From: Mycolicibacterium rhodesiae NBB3
GTDB lineage: Bacteria > Actinomycetota > Actinomycetes > Mycobacteriales > Mycobacteriaceae
Reading direction: 5' to 3'
DNA: 64,000 bases
Assembly (NCBI RefSeq): GCF_000230895.2
Contig: NC_016604.1
Location: 1,612,001 to 1,676,000, forward strand
Shown one piece after another: positions 44,349 through 53,694 of the stretch; position 1 is the first letter of the stretch, and each line of letters begins with the position of its first letter. The notes beneath the pieces are model-generated. The model was given only the letters and a program-made list of their open reading frames with translations, made no database searches and was not told where the DNA came from. Position numbers and translations under genes: made by a program.

Positions 44349-44865
44349 CGCGGCGCGCGAAACCGACGATTCGCCGGTCGAGGTCGAACATGTCGTCGCG
44401 CTGCTGCGTGAGCGCGTCTACGGCGCGATCTCCTGCCTGGCGACGCTGGCCGTACTGACTAGATACAGCGACGCCGAGACCAGCGCCCTGGCGCGAATCC
44501 TCGACATCGCGGTCGCCACCGGCGGTCTGTGGGCCGCCAGCCTGCTCTCGCACTACGTCGCGCAGATGGCCGTGTTCGGAAAGCCCCCGCGGGGCAAGCA
44601 CTGGATCCAGCTCCTGCAGGCGTCGGGTCAGATCGTCCAGGCCGCCGTCCCGCCGGCGATCGTCCTGCTGCTGGCGGTGTTCGACGTTCTCGACACCGAC
44701 ACCGCGATGTGGATCGCGATGTGGACGCTGGTAGGTGAGCTCGGCCTCATCGCGGTGCTGGCGATGCGACGGACGCGGTTGCCCTGGTGGCAGCAGGCGC
44801 TCTCGGTCGCGGCCCTTGTCGGCATCGGGCTACTCGTCGTCGGCATCAAGATCATTGCGCACTGA
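44341..44865 (+). CDS. Membrane protein of unknown function, four to five helices
   Basis: The GTG at 44341 overlaps the TetR stop and gives 174 residues. After an acidic start the protein has several hydrophobic segments (AISCLATLAVLTRY, TGGLWAASLLSHYVAQMAVF, AAVPPAIVLLLAVFDVL, WTLVGELGLIAVLAM and AALVGIGLLVVGIKII). I do not recognise a named family. Its place between a TetR regulator and a FUSC-type transporter, with a 1-nt gap to the latter, suggests a shared export or envelope role. Confidence 0.8.
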   Translation: MTDAARETDDSPVEVEHVVALLRERVYGAISCLATLAVLTRYSDAETSALARILDIAVATGGLWAASLLSHYVAQMAVFGKPPRGKHWIQLLQASGQIVQAAVPPAIVLLLAVFDVLDTDTAMWIAMWTLVGELGLIAVLAMRRTRLPWWQQALSVAALVGIGLLVVGIKIIAH

Positions 44866-44866
44866 C

Positions 44867-47032
44867 ATGGCGAACCCCTGGCAGCGGGTGGTCGACCTGC
44901 TTCGGCAGCGCGACCCCGAGTTCGACGCGCTGCGACGCGCCGCGCGGGCCGCGCTCGTGGTCCCGATTTCCGCAGCCGTCGGCTTCATCGTCGGAAGCGG
45001 TTCGCAGACACCGTTGTTCAGCATCTTCGGCTCGGTGGCACTGCTGATCCTCGTCGACTTTCCCGGTAACCGCCCGGCGCGCGCACTGGCCTACTGCGGT
45101 CTCGGCATAAACGGACTGGCGCTGATCACCCTCGGGACGTTGGTCGCGCCCCATCCGTGGGTGAGCGTCGCGGTGATGTTTGTGCTCGGAGTGGTGGTGA
45201 CGTTCTCCGGCGTGCTCAGCGAGATCATCGCCGCCGGCCAGCGCGCGACTCTACTCACGTTCGTACTGCCGGCGTGCACGCCGGTCGGGCCCATCCCCGA
45301 CCGTCTCCTCGGATGGCTGATCGCGCTGGCGGTGTGCATGCCCGCGGCATTGTTCCTCTTTCCGCCGCGCCATCACGACGAGCTACGCCTGCGCGCGACG
45401 CAGGTGTGCACAGGGCTGGCCGACGCACTGGAGGGCACCGGGACCGCCAGGGACGCGACCCGCGCCATGAACCAACTGTGGGAGAGCTTCCTCGGCGCGG
45501 ACTTCCGCCCCGTCGGCCTCACCGCGGGCAGCCGGGCGCTCGTTCGGGTGGTCGACGACCTCGGATTCCTGTCGGACCGGGTCACCGACGACACCGGGCG
45601 GCTGCTCGGCGATCTTCGGCCGCCGTTGGTTCGCGTGCTGCGCGACTGCGCCGGGGTGCTCAGCGTTGCAGCACCCGCCGCGCGCGCGGCCCGCGGAGCT
45701 GATCTCAACTCCGCACTCGCCGAGCTGCGATCCATCGCGCAGGGCCGCTACCGCGAGGACATCATCGAGATTCTCGGTGAGCCCGATGACGCGGCGGCCG
45801 TGGCCGTCGGCCGGAAGTTGTTGGCGCGCCGCACGTTCTCAGCCACCGTCGGCGTGACAGGTCGCATCATCCGCAATGCCGCGGCAGCCGACGCCCGTCC
45901 CGTATGGGCGCGGGTGCTCGGCCGCCGCCTGCCGCCCACCGGAGTCGCCGACTGGGTCATGCCGGAGACGACCGCAGTCGCGGCGATCACCAAGGGACTG
46001 CTCGCCACGCGGGCGGTGGTGCTGCGCAACAGCCTGCGCACCGGGTTGGGCCTGGCGCTGGCCGTGGCTGTCACGCACGTGTTCCCGCTGGAGAACGACT
46101 TCTGGGTCGTGCTGGGTGCGATGTCGGTGCTGCGCAGCAGCGCGCTGTCCACCGGCACCCGCGTGGTGCGTGCGGTGGCAGGCACGGCCATCGGCTTCTT
46201 CCTGGGTGTCGTCGTCATCGAGCTTGTCGGCGTCGACCCGATCGTCATGTGGTCCTTACTGCCGCTGGTCGCATTCGGTTCGGCGTTCGTGCCGGAGGTC
46301 GCGTCGTTCATCGCCGGCCAGGCGGCGTTCACGATGATGGTGCTGATCATCTTCAACCTGATCGCGCCGACCGGGTGGAGCGTCGGGCTGATCCGCATCG
46401 AGGACGTCATCGTCGGCGCGATGGTCGGAATCGTCGTCTCGGTCCTGTTGTGGCCGCTCGGCGTTCGCAAACGGGTCTCAAAGGTCATCGACGAGTCCTT
46501 CGCCGTCGGCGCCGCGTTTCTCACCGCCGCCGTCCTTCGCGTCACCCGCGGCGCGTCCGAGGAGGCCACCAACAAGGTAATCGCACTCAGTCAGGACGCC
46601 CTCGAAGCGTCGCGGACCGTTGATGACGGTGTACGACAGTATCTTTCGGAGAGCAGCGGTTCGGCCGACGTCAGGGGCCCGGTGGTGCGGCGGGCCAACC
46701 GAGCGGTCCGGTTGCGCGCGGCCGCCGAGTTGATCGCCGACGTCGTCCCACCGCCGCACGGCGTGTATGCGCGCACCCGCAAGGTGCTGGAGACCCATAC
46801 GGCCGCCGTGTGTCGACACGTGACCGGTGGTTCACCTGGCCAGGTGCTGCAACCGATCAGCGACGACTTCGTGGTCGCGCTGCGCGCGGAGGCCGCCGAC
46901 GACGAACTCGCCGTCGCGGCGGCGCTGCCGCTGGTCACCGCCGCCGCGCACATCGGCGAGCTGGAACTGCTCTACCCCACCGGCGACTCCGTCCATGCGG
47001 ACGAGCACGCCGTCAAACGCGGTGCGGCATGA
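44867..47032 (+). CDS. FUSC-family (fusaric-acid-resistance-like) transporter
   Basis: This 721-residue protein has two membrane blocks. The first is at residues about 25-165 (LVVPISAAVGFIVGSG, ATLLTFVLPACTPVGPIP). The second is at about 385-535 (FPLENDFWVVLGAMSVLRSS, VGAMVGIVVSVLLWPLG), which is the FUSC signature. Soluble helical regions of about 200 residues follow each block. FUSC proteins are thought to export aromatic acids and other toxic compounds. The organisation with a TetR regulator fits efflux. The substrate is unknown. Its tail overlaps the pirin gene by 20 nt. Confidence 0.85.
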   Translation: MANPWQRVVDLLRQRDPEFDALRRAARAALVVPISAAVGFIVGSGSQTPLFSIFGSVALLILVDFPGNRPARALAYCGLGINGLALITLGTLVAPHPWVSVAVMFVLGVVVTFSGVLSEIIAAGQRATLLTFVLPACTPVGPIPDRLLGWLIALAVCMPAALFLFPPRHHDELRLRATQVCTGLADALEGTGTARDATRAMNQLWESFLGADFRPVGLTAGSRALVRVVDDLGFLSDRVTDDTGRLLGDLRPPLVRVLRDCAGVLSVAAPAARAARGADLNSALAELRSIAQGRYREDIIEILGEPDDAAAVAVGRKLLARRTFSATVGVTGRIIRNAAAADARPVWARVLGRRLPPTGVADWVMPETTAVAAITKGLLATRAVVLRNSLRTGLGLALAVAVTHVFPLENDFWVVLGAMSVLRSSALSTGTRVVRAVAGTAIGFFLGVVVIELVGVDPIVMWSLLPLVAFGSAFVPEVASFIAGQAAFTMMVLIIFNLIAPTGWSVGLIRIEDVIVGAMVGIVVSVLLWPLGVRKRVSKVIDESFAVGAAFLTAAVLRVTRGASEEATNKVIALSQDALEASRTVDDGVRQYLSESSGSADVRGPVVRRANRAVRLRAAAELIADVVPPPHGVYARTRKVLETHTAAVCRHVTGGSPGQVLQPISDDFVVALRAEAADDELAVAAALPLVTAAAHIGELELLYPTGDSVHADEHAVKRGAA

Positions 47033-47981
47033 GCGCATTCGGCGGGATGGCGCCGAACTTGCCGTTGTTGTAATCCTCCAGCGCCGCAACGATTTCGGAC
47101 TTGTTGTTCATCACGAAGGGGCCGTACTGGAACACCGGTTCGCGGATCGGCTTGCCGCCGAGCAGCAGCACTTCGAGCGCATCCCGGTGCGAGTCTTGGT
47201 TCGGTTCGGCGCTGACGCTGATCCGATCGCCCGGCCCGAGCACCGCCAGCTGTCCCTGCCGGATCGGATGGGCGACGGGTCCGACCGCGCCGCGGCCGGA
47301 AAGCACGTAGACGAGTGCGTTGAACTCGCGGTTCCACGGCAGGTTCAGCCGGGCGCCGGGCTCGATTGTGGCGTGCGCCAACGTGATCGGCGTATGGGTG
47401 GCGCCTGGGCCCTGCGCACCGGCGACATCGCCGGCGATGATCCGCAGCAGCGCGCCCCCGTCCTCGGAGGACAGCAGCTTGACCTGGTTGCCCTCGATGG
47501 CTTGGTAGCGCGGCGTCGCGAACTTGTCCTTGCGCGGCAGGTTGACCCACAACTGGACGCCGTGGAACGTGCCACCGCTTTCCACCAGTTCGGCGGGCGG
47601 CGTCTCGATGTGCAGAATCCCCGACCCGGCGGTCATCCACTGTGTGGCGCCGTCGGTGATGAGCCCGCCGCCCCCGTGGCTGTCCTGATGCGCGAACCGA
47701 CCGTCGAGCATGTAGGTGACGGTCTCGAAGCCGCGGTGCGGATGCCAGTCGGTGCCCTTTGGCTCGCCGGGTTCGTATTCGACCTCACCCATCTGGTCCA
47801 GGTGTACGAACGGATCGAGGTCAGCGGAGCTGACGCCGGCGAACGCGCGTACGACGGGGAAGCCCTCGCCTTCGTATCCGCGTGGGCCGGTGGTGATGGA
47901 GCGGACGGGTCGTTCGGTGTCTGACGCGGTTGCCGCCGCGATCCGCGGCAGAGTCAGGGTGTCAGCGGTGATAGCAGGCAT
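47013..47981 (-). CDS. Pirin family protein
   Basis: This 322-residue protein is a two-domain cupin of the pirin family. The metal site is formed by DWHPHRGFETVTYML and ILHIETPP (His, His, His, Glu). The C-terminal cupin has PIRQGQLAVLGPGDRISVSA. Pirins bind iron or other metals, and some are quercetin dioxygenases or redox-linked regulators. The start at ATG 47981 lacks a clear ribosome binding site. Its end overlaps the FUSC gene on the opposite strand. Confidence 0.9.
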   Translation of the reverse strand: MPAITADTLTLPRIAAATASDTERPVRSITTGPRGYEGEGFPVVRAFAGVSSADLDPFVHLDQMGEVEYEPGEPKGTDWHPHRGFETVTYMLDGRFAHQDSHGGGGLITDGATQWMTAGSGILHIETPPAELVESGGTFHGVQLWVNLPRKDKFATPRYQAIEGNQVKLLSSEDGGALLRIIAGDVAGAQGPGATHTPITLAHATIEPGARLNLPWNREFNALVYVLSGRGAVGPVAHPIRQGQLAVLGPGDRISVSAEPNQDSHRDALEVLLLGGKPIREPVFQYGPFVMNNKSEIVAALEDYNNGKFGAIPPNALMPHRV

Positions 47982-48025
47982 GCCATGGGTAACCGGACTA
48001 CGGTCCGAATTATTTCTTTTGAGGT

Positions 48026-48080
48026 GAGCAGACGTAAAAGTGCGTGTCTTGCGGCGTGCCCCGTCCTGTTGCGTCTTTTC
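48026..48080. repeat. Degenerate inverted repeat related to the 30700 element
   Basis: GAGCAGACGTAA at 48026-48037 pairs imperfectly with TTGCGTCTTTTC at 48069-48080 (nine of twelve positions). The left arm shares GAGCAGACG with the perfect repeat at 30700-30717. It lies in the gap between the pirin and ptsI genes, 12 nt after the ptsI stop, where it may act as a terminator for ptsI. Confidence 0.45.
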
Positions 48081-48091
48081 GCGCAAGAGAA

Positions 48092-49813
48092 CTAGCCGAG
48101 GACGGCAGAGGCTGCCACCCGCGCGTCCGCCGCGGTACCTGCTGCCAGCGCACCGTCGGCCGCGTCGCGGCACTGCTGCAGCGACACCTGCGCGAGCTTC
48201 GCGCCGACCCCCTGGACGGCCGCGGCCGCCGCGGACAGCGAAGTCACGCCGAGCCCGGCGAGTACGCATGCCAACAGCGGGTCCGCTGCGGCCTCCCCAC
48301 ACACGCCGACGGGCTTACCCGCCGCGGCGCCGGCGCGGGCCGCCATGGCAACCAATGCCAGCACCGCGGGTTGCCAGGGGTCGGTGAGCGCGGCGAGTTC
48401 GGCCGACATGCGGTCAGCAGCCATCGTGTACTGCGCCAGATCGTTGGTGCCGATCGACAGGAAGTCCACATGTTCGAGAATTCGGTCGGCCAGCAGTGCG
48501 GCCGCCGGAACCTCGATCATCACGCCGGGTGTCAGGCCGTACGAACGGACCTGCGCGGCAAAATGTTCGGCTTCGTCGACAGTGGCGATCATCGGCGCCA
48601 TCACCCACGGCGGGTTCCCGGTGCGGTCACCTGCGGCGGCGATGGCCTCCAACTGCCGGTCCAGCAGACCCGGGTTGGGGCCGGCGATGCGAATGCCCCG
48701 CACCCCGAGCGCGGGGTTGGCCTCCTCGGGATGTCCCGCGAACTTCAGCGGTTTGTCGGACCCCGCGTCGAGCGTCCTGATGACCACCTTGTGGCCCGTG
48801 AAGGCCTCGAGAACCTCCGCGTACACCTCGGCCTGCTCGCCGACACCAGGTTCGGTCTCGCGGTCGAGGAAGCACAGTTCTGTGCGGAACAGGCCGATGC
48901 CCTCGGCCGCCGTGGCAGTGGCGGCACGCGCCGCGGCACCGTCCTGGACATTGGCGAGGACAGCGACCCGGTGCCCGTCGGATGTGGCGCCGGGACCCGT
49001 CCACGCGGCGGCCCGCTCTGCGGCGCGCTGCGCTTGTGTCACAGCGTCGGCCGCGGCCGCGGCATCCGGTGCGACCGTGAGGGTGCCCGCGGTGCCGTCG
49101 ACAAGCACCATCGTCGCGGCGGCGACGGCGTCCAAACCCTCGATGGCGACGACGCAGGGAATACCGAGTTGACGCGCGATGATCGCGGTGTGGCTGGTGG
49201 GCCCGCCGAGCGTCGTGGCCAACGCGACGACGAGCGCCGGATCCAGACCGGCGGTATCGGCGGGCGCAAGGTCCTCGGCACACAGGATCGACGGCACCGC
49301 CGGCGTCGGGACACCCGGTTCGGGTAGGCCTTTGAGTTCGGCGATCACGCGGTCACGGATGTCTTGCAGGTCGGTCACCCGTTCGGCCATGAGGCCGCCG
49401 AGCTGAGTGAACATGTCGACGAACTGCTCGACCGCGCCGATCACCGCCCGGACGGCGGGCTCCCCCGCCGTGATCCGCTTCTCGGCGGCGCCGAGCCACG
49501 CCCGGTCCTGCGCCAGGGTCGCCGTCGCGGCCAGCACCTCCGATGCCGCGCCGGTGGCCAACGCCGCGCGGTCCCGAAGTCGCGTCGCGACCGCGGACGT
49601 GGCGGCGGTGAACCGGGTCGTTTCCGCGGGCCGGTCGGCTTCGGCCACGTCGACGGCGCCCTCGTCGTCCAGAGACGGCAGCCGACCCGGCCGGATGACC
49701 GGGGCGTAGGCCACGCCGGGCACCACCGGCACACCGCGCAGCACAGTGCCTGGTCCCAGGCCCGACAAAGCGCTGCGCGAGGGTTGTGAGGTGGTCGGGG
49801 AGGAAGCGGTCAT
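48092..49813 (-). CDS. ptsI: Phosphoenolpyruvate-protein phosphotransferase (PTS enzyme I)
   Basis: Enzyme I takes phosphate from PEP and passes it to HPr. From ATG 49813 the protein has 573 residues. The phosphohistidine is His208 in GGPTSHTAIIARQLGIPC. The PEP domain shows GIGLFRTELCFLDRE, PLKFAGHPEEANPALGVRG, LSIGTNDLAQYTMAADR and the catalytic Cys in GVCGEAA. It is divergent from the fruR-fruK-fruA-ptsH operon, and the shared intergenic region supplies a strong promoter. A start further upstream is unlikely, as the predicted transcript begins at this ATG. Confidence 0.94.
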   Translation of the reverse strand: MTASSPTTSQPSRSALSGLGPGTVLRGVPVVPGVAYAPVIRPGRLPSLDDEGAVDVAEADRPAETTRFTAATSAVATRLRDRAALATGAASEVLAATATLAQDRAWLGAAEKRITAGEPAVRAVIGAVEQFVDMFTQLGGLMAERVTDLQDIRDRVIAELKGLPEPGVPTPAVPSILCAEDLAPADTAGLDPALVVALATTLGGPTSHTAIIARQLGIPCVVAIEGLDAVAAATMVLVDGTAGTLTVAPDAAAAADAVTQAQRAAERAAAWTGPGATSDGHRVAVLANVQDGAAARAATATAAEGIGLFRTELCFLDRETEPGVGEQAEVYAEVLEAFTGHKVVIRTLDAGSDKPLKFAGHPEEANPALGVRGIRIAGPNPGLLDRQLEAIAAAGDRTGNPPWVMAPMIATVDEAEHFAAQVRSYGLTPGVMIEVPAAALLADRILEHVDFLSIGTNDLAQYTMAADRMSAELAALTDPWQPAVLALVAMAARAGAAAGKPVGVCGEAAADPLLACVLAGLGVTSLSAAAAAVQGVGAKLAQVSLQQCRDAADGALAAGTAADARVAASAVLG

Positions 49814-49820
49814 GTGAACC

Positions 49821-49849
49821 AGATTACAAGAAACGGTTGACAAGTCAAC
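49821..49849 (-). promoter_or_regulatory. ptsI promoter with overlapping palindromic operator
   Basis: On the minus strand TTGACT, 16 nt, TAATCT forms a near-consensus promoter (-35 at 49843-49848, -10 at 49821-49826). Seven bases later comes the ptsI ATG, so the mRNA is probably leaderless. The inverted repeat GTTGAC-N2-GTCAAC (49836-49849) overlaps the -35 and is a good candidate for the DeoR-type repressor encoded next door. Confidence 0.7.
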
Positions 49850-49915
49850 ACGTTCGGGAGTAAAACCAATTAAATCAACATTGAGACAGCGCAAAGCCCA
49901 CACATACGGAGCCAC

Positions 49916-50683
49916 ATGTACGCCGAAGAGCGCCAACAAGCGATCGCCTCACTGGTGATCGCCAACGGCCGCGCCTCGGTGACCGAATTGGCGCAGGCCT
50001 ACGACGTCACGACTGAGACGGTCCGGCGGGACCTCGCCGTTCTGGACAAGGCCGGCGTCCTACGCCGGGTACACGGTGGTGCGGTCCCGGTGCGGGCGCT
50101 GCATCTGGTCGAGGCCGGTGTCGGCGAACGGGAGAGCACACGCGCCGAATACAAGGACGCGATCGCACGGGCGGCCGCCGAGCTTCTTCCTCCCGGCGGC
50201 GCCACGATCCTCCTCGATGCAGGCACCACGACGGCACGCATCGCCGCCCATCTCCCCACCGATCGCGAACTGGTTGTGGTCACCAACTCGGTACCGGTCG
50301 CCGCCCGCGTCGCCGCACTGCCGTCGGTCTCACTCCAGCTGCTCGGCGGCCGGGTCCGCGGAATCACCCAGGCGGTGGTGGGTGAACAGGCAGTACGTGT
50401 GCTGGACACGCTGCGCGTGGACATGGCGTTCGTCGGAACCAACGGAATCAGTGTCCGCCACGGGCTCTCCACACCGGACAACGAGGAAGCAGCGGTGAAG
50501 CGCGCGATGGTCAGCTGCGCCAATTACGTAGTGGCGGTTGCGGATTCCTCCAAGGTCGGACGTGAAGACTTCGTCAGCTTCGCTCCGTTGGCCAGTGTCG
50601 ACACCCTGATCACCGACGCCGAGATCGCCGAGACCGATCGCTCGCAGCTCACCGAACACGGCGTGGAAGTGGTCATCGCATGA
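49916..50683 (+). CDS. DeoR-family transcriptional repressor of fructose PTS
   Basis: This 255-residue protein is a DeoR regulator. The N-terminal helix-turn-helix is RASVTELAQAYDVTTETVRR followed by DLAVLDKAGVLRRVHGGAV. The C-terminal sugar-phosphate sensor domain has LDAGTTTARIA, VVTNSVPVA, LLGGRVR, FVGTNGIS and DSSKVGR. Its ligand is probably fructose-1-phosphate or fructose-1,6-bisphosphate, as for related FruR proteins. It overlaps fruK by 4 nt and stands next to the palindrome in the ptsI promoter. Confidence 0.92.
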   Translation: MYAEERQQAIASLVIANGRASVTELAQAYDVTTETVRRDLAVLDKAGVLRRVHGGAVPVRALHLVEAGVGERESTRAEYKDAIARAAAELLPPGGATILLDAGTTTARIAAHLPTDRELVVVTNSVPVAARVAALPSVSLQLLGGRVRGITQAVVGEQAVRVLDTLRVDMAFVGTNGISVRHGLSTPDNEEAAVKRAMVSCANYVVAVADSSKVGREDFVSFAPLASVDTLITDAEIAETDRSQLTEHGVEVVIA

Positions 50684-51675
50684 TCGTCACAGTCACGCCC
50701 AACCCGAGCATCGACCGAACCGTCACGCTGACCACCCCCTTGACACGGGGCGCCGTACACCGAGTCACCTCGGTCACGACCGAAGCGGGCGGAAAGGGAG
50801 TCAACGTCGCGCGGGCGCTGACGGTGGCCGGTGTCGACGCCGTCGCGCTGCTGCCTGCCCCCGTCACCGATCCGTTGATCGCCGCCCTGCACGCCGCCGC
50901 GGTGCCGTTTCGCTGCGTGCCCACCGACGACGCCGTGCGGACCAACCTCGCGATCACCGAACATGACGGCACCACAACGAAACTCAACGAACCTGGTGCC
51001 GCACTGAACGCCACCGGGGTGGCTGCGCTCACCCAGTCCGTCGTCGCAGCCGCGGAGTCCGCCTCGTGGGTCGTGCTGTCGGGATCGCTGCCGCCGGGGA
51101 TGCCGCAGAGCTGGTACGCCGACATCGTCGCGACACTGGCAGCGTTGCCGTGCCGGGTGGCGGTCGACACGTCCGGCGCCCCGTTGAAGGCGCTCGTCGA
51201 GGGTCTTGATCGCGCCGCCCCCGACCTCGTCAAGCCGAACGCCGAGGAACTGGCCGACGTGCTGGGTTTGTCCTCGGAGACGTTGGAAATCGCTGTCGCG
51301 CAGGGTGATCCGGAACCAGTGGTGGCTGCGGCGCGCACACTGCTGGATCGGGGCGTCGGCGCTGTCCTGGCGACCCTCGGAGCGGCGGGCGCCGTCCTGG
51401 TCGATCACGACGGCAGTTGGCTGGCCACCCCGCCACCCATCGCGCCGCGCAGCACCGTCGGCGCGGGCGATGCCTCACTCGCCGGATACGTCTGCGCCGA
51501 GGTTTCCGGCGCAGTTGCACCGCAGCGACTGCGGATGGCGGTCGCGTACGGCAGCGCCGCCGCCGCGTTGCCCGGATCAGCCCTCCCCGGCCCCGCAGAC
51601 CTCGACCTCGACGCCGTCCATGTCCTGCCGCTCACCCCGATGGCCCCGGCCACCAACCCGAAGGTAATGCCATGA
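50680..51675 (+). CDS. fruK: 1-Phosphofructokinase
   Basis: FruK phosphorylates fructose-1-phosphate, the PTS product, to fructose-1,6-bisphosphate. This 331-residue PfkB-family protein starts TVTPNPSIDRTVTL and has the substrate loop AGGKGVNVARALTVAG, SGSLPPGMPQSWY and KPNAEELADVLG. The ATP/catalytic site is STVGAGDASLAGY with Asp264. It lies between the DeoR regulator and fruA, with ATGA overlaps on both sides, so the three genes are certainly one operon. Confidence 0.94.
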   Translation: MIVTVTPNPSIDRTVTLTTPLTRGAVHRVTSVTTEAGGKGVNVARALTVAGVDAVALLPAPVTDPLIAALHAAAVPFRCVPTDDAVRTNLAITEHDGTTTKLNEPGAALNATGVAALTQSVVAAAESASWVVLSGSLPPGMPQSWYADIVATLAALPCRVAVDTSGAPLKALVEGLDRAAPDLVKPNAEELADVLGLSSETLEIAVAQGDPEPVVAAARTLLDRGVGAVLATLGAAGAVLVDHDGSWLATPPPIAPRSTVGAGDASLAGYVCAEVSGAVAPQRLRMAVAYGSAAAALPGSALPGPADLDLDAVHVLPLTPMAPATNPKVMP

Positions 51676-53663
51676 CCAGCTCCGTCTCGATCATCAACCC
51701 CGATCTGGTCCTGCTCGACGTCGACGCGGGCGGGGACAAGCAGGCGGTGATCGGCAGGCTCGTGCAGCGTCTCGCCGACGCCGGACGCAGCGCCGACGCC
51801 GACGGCCTGCTGGCCGCCGCGATGGCGCGCGAGGAGCAGTCGGCGACCGGGTTGCCGGGCGGCATCGCGATCCCGCACTGCCGCTCGCCCCACGTCGACA
51901 CCGCATCCATCGGCTTTGCGCGGCTGAACCCGCCCGTCGATTTCGGTGCGCCCGACGGTCCGGCGGACCTCGCGTTCCTGATCGCCGCCCCGGAGTCCGG
52001 CGGCGTCGAACACATGAAGCTGCTGTCCAGCCTGGCGCGTGCCCTGGTGCGCAAGGAGTTCGTCGAGTCGCTGCGGCAGGCGGCCACGCCCGGTGACGTC
52101 GTCGCGCTCGTCGACGGCGTGCTTAACCTGGACAAGCCCGCCCCGATCAAGGAACCCGCGCAGGAACCCGTCCAGGAACGGTCCAGGACGCTGGTCGCGG
52201 TGACCGCGTGTCCGACCGGCATCGCGCACACCTACATGGCTGCCGACTCGCTGGCGGCCGCCGCCAAGAAGGCCGGCGTCACGTTGCATGTCGAGACACA
52301 GGGGTCATCGGGCAGCACGCCGCTCGACGCGTCGACGATCGACACCGCCGACGCCGTCATCTTCGCCACCGATGTCGGTGTGAAGGACAAGCATCGGTTC
52401 GCGGGTAAGCCCGTCATCGCCTCCGGTGTCAAGCGGGCGATCAACGAGCCCGACGCGATGATCGCCGAAGCCGTTGCCGCAGCCGGCAATCCGAACGCGG
52501 CCCGTGTCGACGGCTCAGCCGGGGCTGCCACACCGAGCGCAGCACCCGCCGGCGGTGTCGGCTGGGGCACCCGCACACGTCAGATTCTGCTGACCGGCGT
52601 GAGCTACATGATCCCGTTCGTCGCGGCCGGCGGCCTGTTGATCGCGCTCGGATTCCTGTTCGGCGGATACGAGATCGCTGATACGGGCAAAGACATCGCG
52701 ATCACCAACTCCCTGACGAACCTGCCGGACGGCAGCTTCGCGAAATACCTCGGCGCGGTGCTGTTCACCCTCGGCAGCCTGGCCTTCTCGTTCCTGGTGC
52801 CGGCACTGGCCGGCTACATCTCGTTCGCCATCGCCGACCGGCCGGGCATCGCACCCGGATTCACTGCGGGCGCAGTTGCCGTATTCGTCGGCGGTGGGTT
52901 CATCGGCGGCATCGTCGGCGGCCTGATCGCCGGCTTCACCGCCCTGTGGATCAGCCGCATCGCCGCACCGCGCTGGCTGCGCGGCCTGATGCCCGTGGTG
53001 ATCATCCCGCTGTTCGCATCGCTGGTGGTCGGCCTGCTGATGTTCATGCTGCTCGGCCGTCCGCTGGCGGCGATCACATCGGGACTGACCAACTGGCTCG
53101 GCGGCATGTCGGGAAGCTCGGTCATCATCCTCGGCGTGATTCTCGGCCTGATGATGTGCTTCGACCTCGGCGGGCCGGTCAACAAGGCGGCGTACGCGTT
53201 CGCGACCGCAGGGCTCAACGTCGCCGACCCCGCGTCGCTGCGCATCATGGCCGCGGTGATGGCCGCGGGCATGGTCCCGCCGCTGGCGATGGCGCTGGCA
53301 TCGACGGTCCGGCCGGGGCTATTCACCGAGCCGGAGCGGGAGAATGGCAGGGCCGCTTGGCTTCTCGGTGCATCGTTCATCTCCGAGGGGGCCATTCCCT
53401 TCGCCGCCGCCGACCCGGTACGGGTCATCCCGTCGATGATGTTCGGCGGCGCGGTGACCGGAGCACTGATCATGGCCTTCGACGTCACACTCAAGGCTCC
53501 GCACGGCGGGATCTTCGTTTTCTTCGCCATCGGGAACCTCGTCTGGTTCCTCGTCGCCCTCGCGGCGGGCACGGTGGCGGCAGCGGTCGCCGTCATCGCC
53601 GCCAAGCAATTCGCCAAACCCGTCGCGGAGGCCGAAGAACAGCCTGCCCTCGCGACCGCCTGA
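51672..53663 (+). CDS. fruA: PTS fructose transporter, EIIABC fusion
   Basis: FruA imports fructose while phosphorylating it at carbon 1. The 663 residues contain all three EII domains. IIA is at 1-150 with phospho-His69 in GGIAIPHCRSP. A Pro/Glu linker follows, then IIB at about 172-275 with phospho-Cys180 in VTACPTGIAHTYMAAD. The membrane domain IIC is at about 290-645 with about eight to ten helices. The domain order A-B-C and the sequence suit fructose. Phosphate arrives from HPr, encoded 31 nt downstream. Confidence 0.94.
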   Translation: MTSSVSIINPDLVLLDVDAGGDKQAVIGRLVQRLADAGRSADADGLLAAAMAREEQSATGLPGGIAIPHCRSPHVDTASIGFARLNPPVDFGAPDGPADLAFLIAAPESGGVEHMKLLSSLARALVRKEFVESLRQAATPGDVVALVDGVLNLDKPAPIKEPAQEPVQERSRTLVAVTACPTGIAHTYMAADSLAAAAKKAGVTLHVETQGSSGSTPLDASTIDTADAVIFATDVGVKDKHRFAGKPVIASGVKRAINEPDAMIAEAVAAAGNPNAARVDGSAGAATPSAAPAGGVGWGTRTRQILLTGVSYMIPFVAAGGLLIALGFLFGGYEIADTGKDIAITNSLTNLPDGSFAKYLGAVLFTLGSLAFSFLVPALAGYISFAIADRPGIAPGFTAGAVAVFVGGGFIGGIVGGLIAGFTALWISRIAAPRWLRGLMPVVIIPLFASLVVGLLMFMLLGRPLAAITSGLTNWLGGMSGSSVIILGVILGLMMCFDLGGPVNKAAYAFATAGLNVADPASLRIMAAVMAAGMVPPLAMALASTVRPGLFTEPERENGRAAWLLGASFISEGAIPFAAADPVRVIPSMMFGGAVTGALIMAFDVTLKAPHGGIFVFFAIGNLVWFLVALAAGTVAAAVAVIAAKQFAKPVAEAEEQPALATA

Positions 53664-53694
53664 TCCGAAAACACCAATCACAAGGAGAGCATTC

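Noticed and set aside
48044..49327. A 427-codon plus-strand frame opposite ptsI
   Set aside because: Antisense shadow of a clear enzyme I gene, with Arg/Gly-rich composition.
52814..53677. A minus-strand frame rich in Met, Thr and Ser opposite fruA
   Set aside because: Looks hydrophobic in part because the opposite gene is a membrane protein. No start signals and no family.
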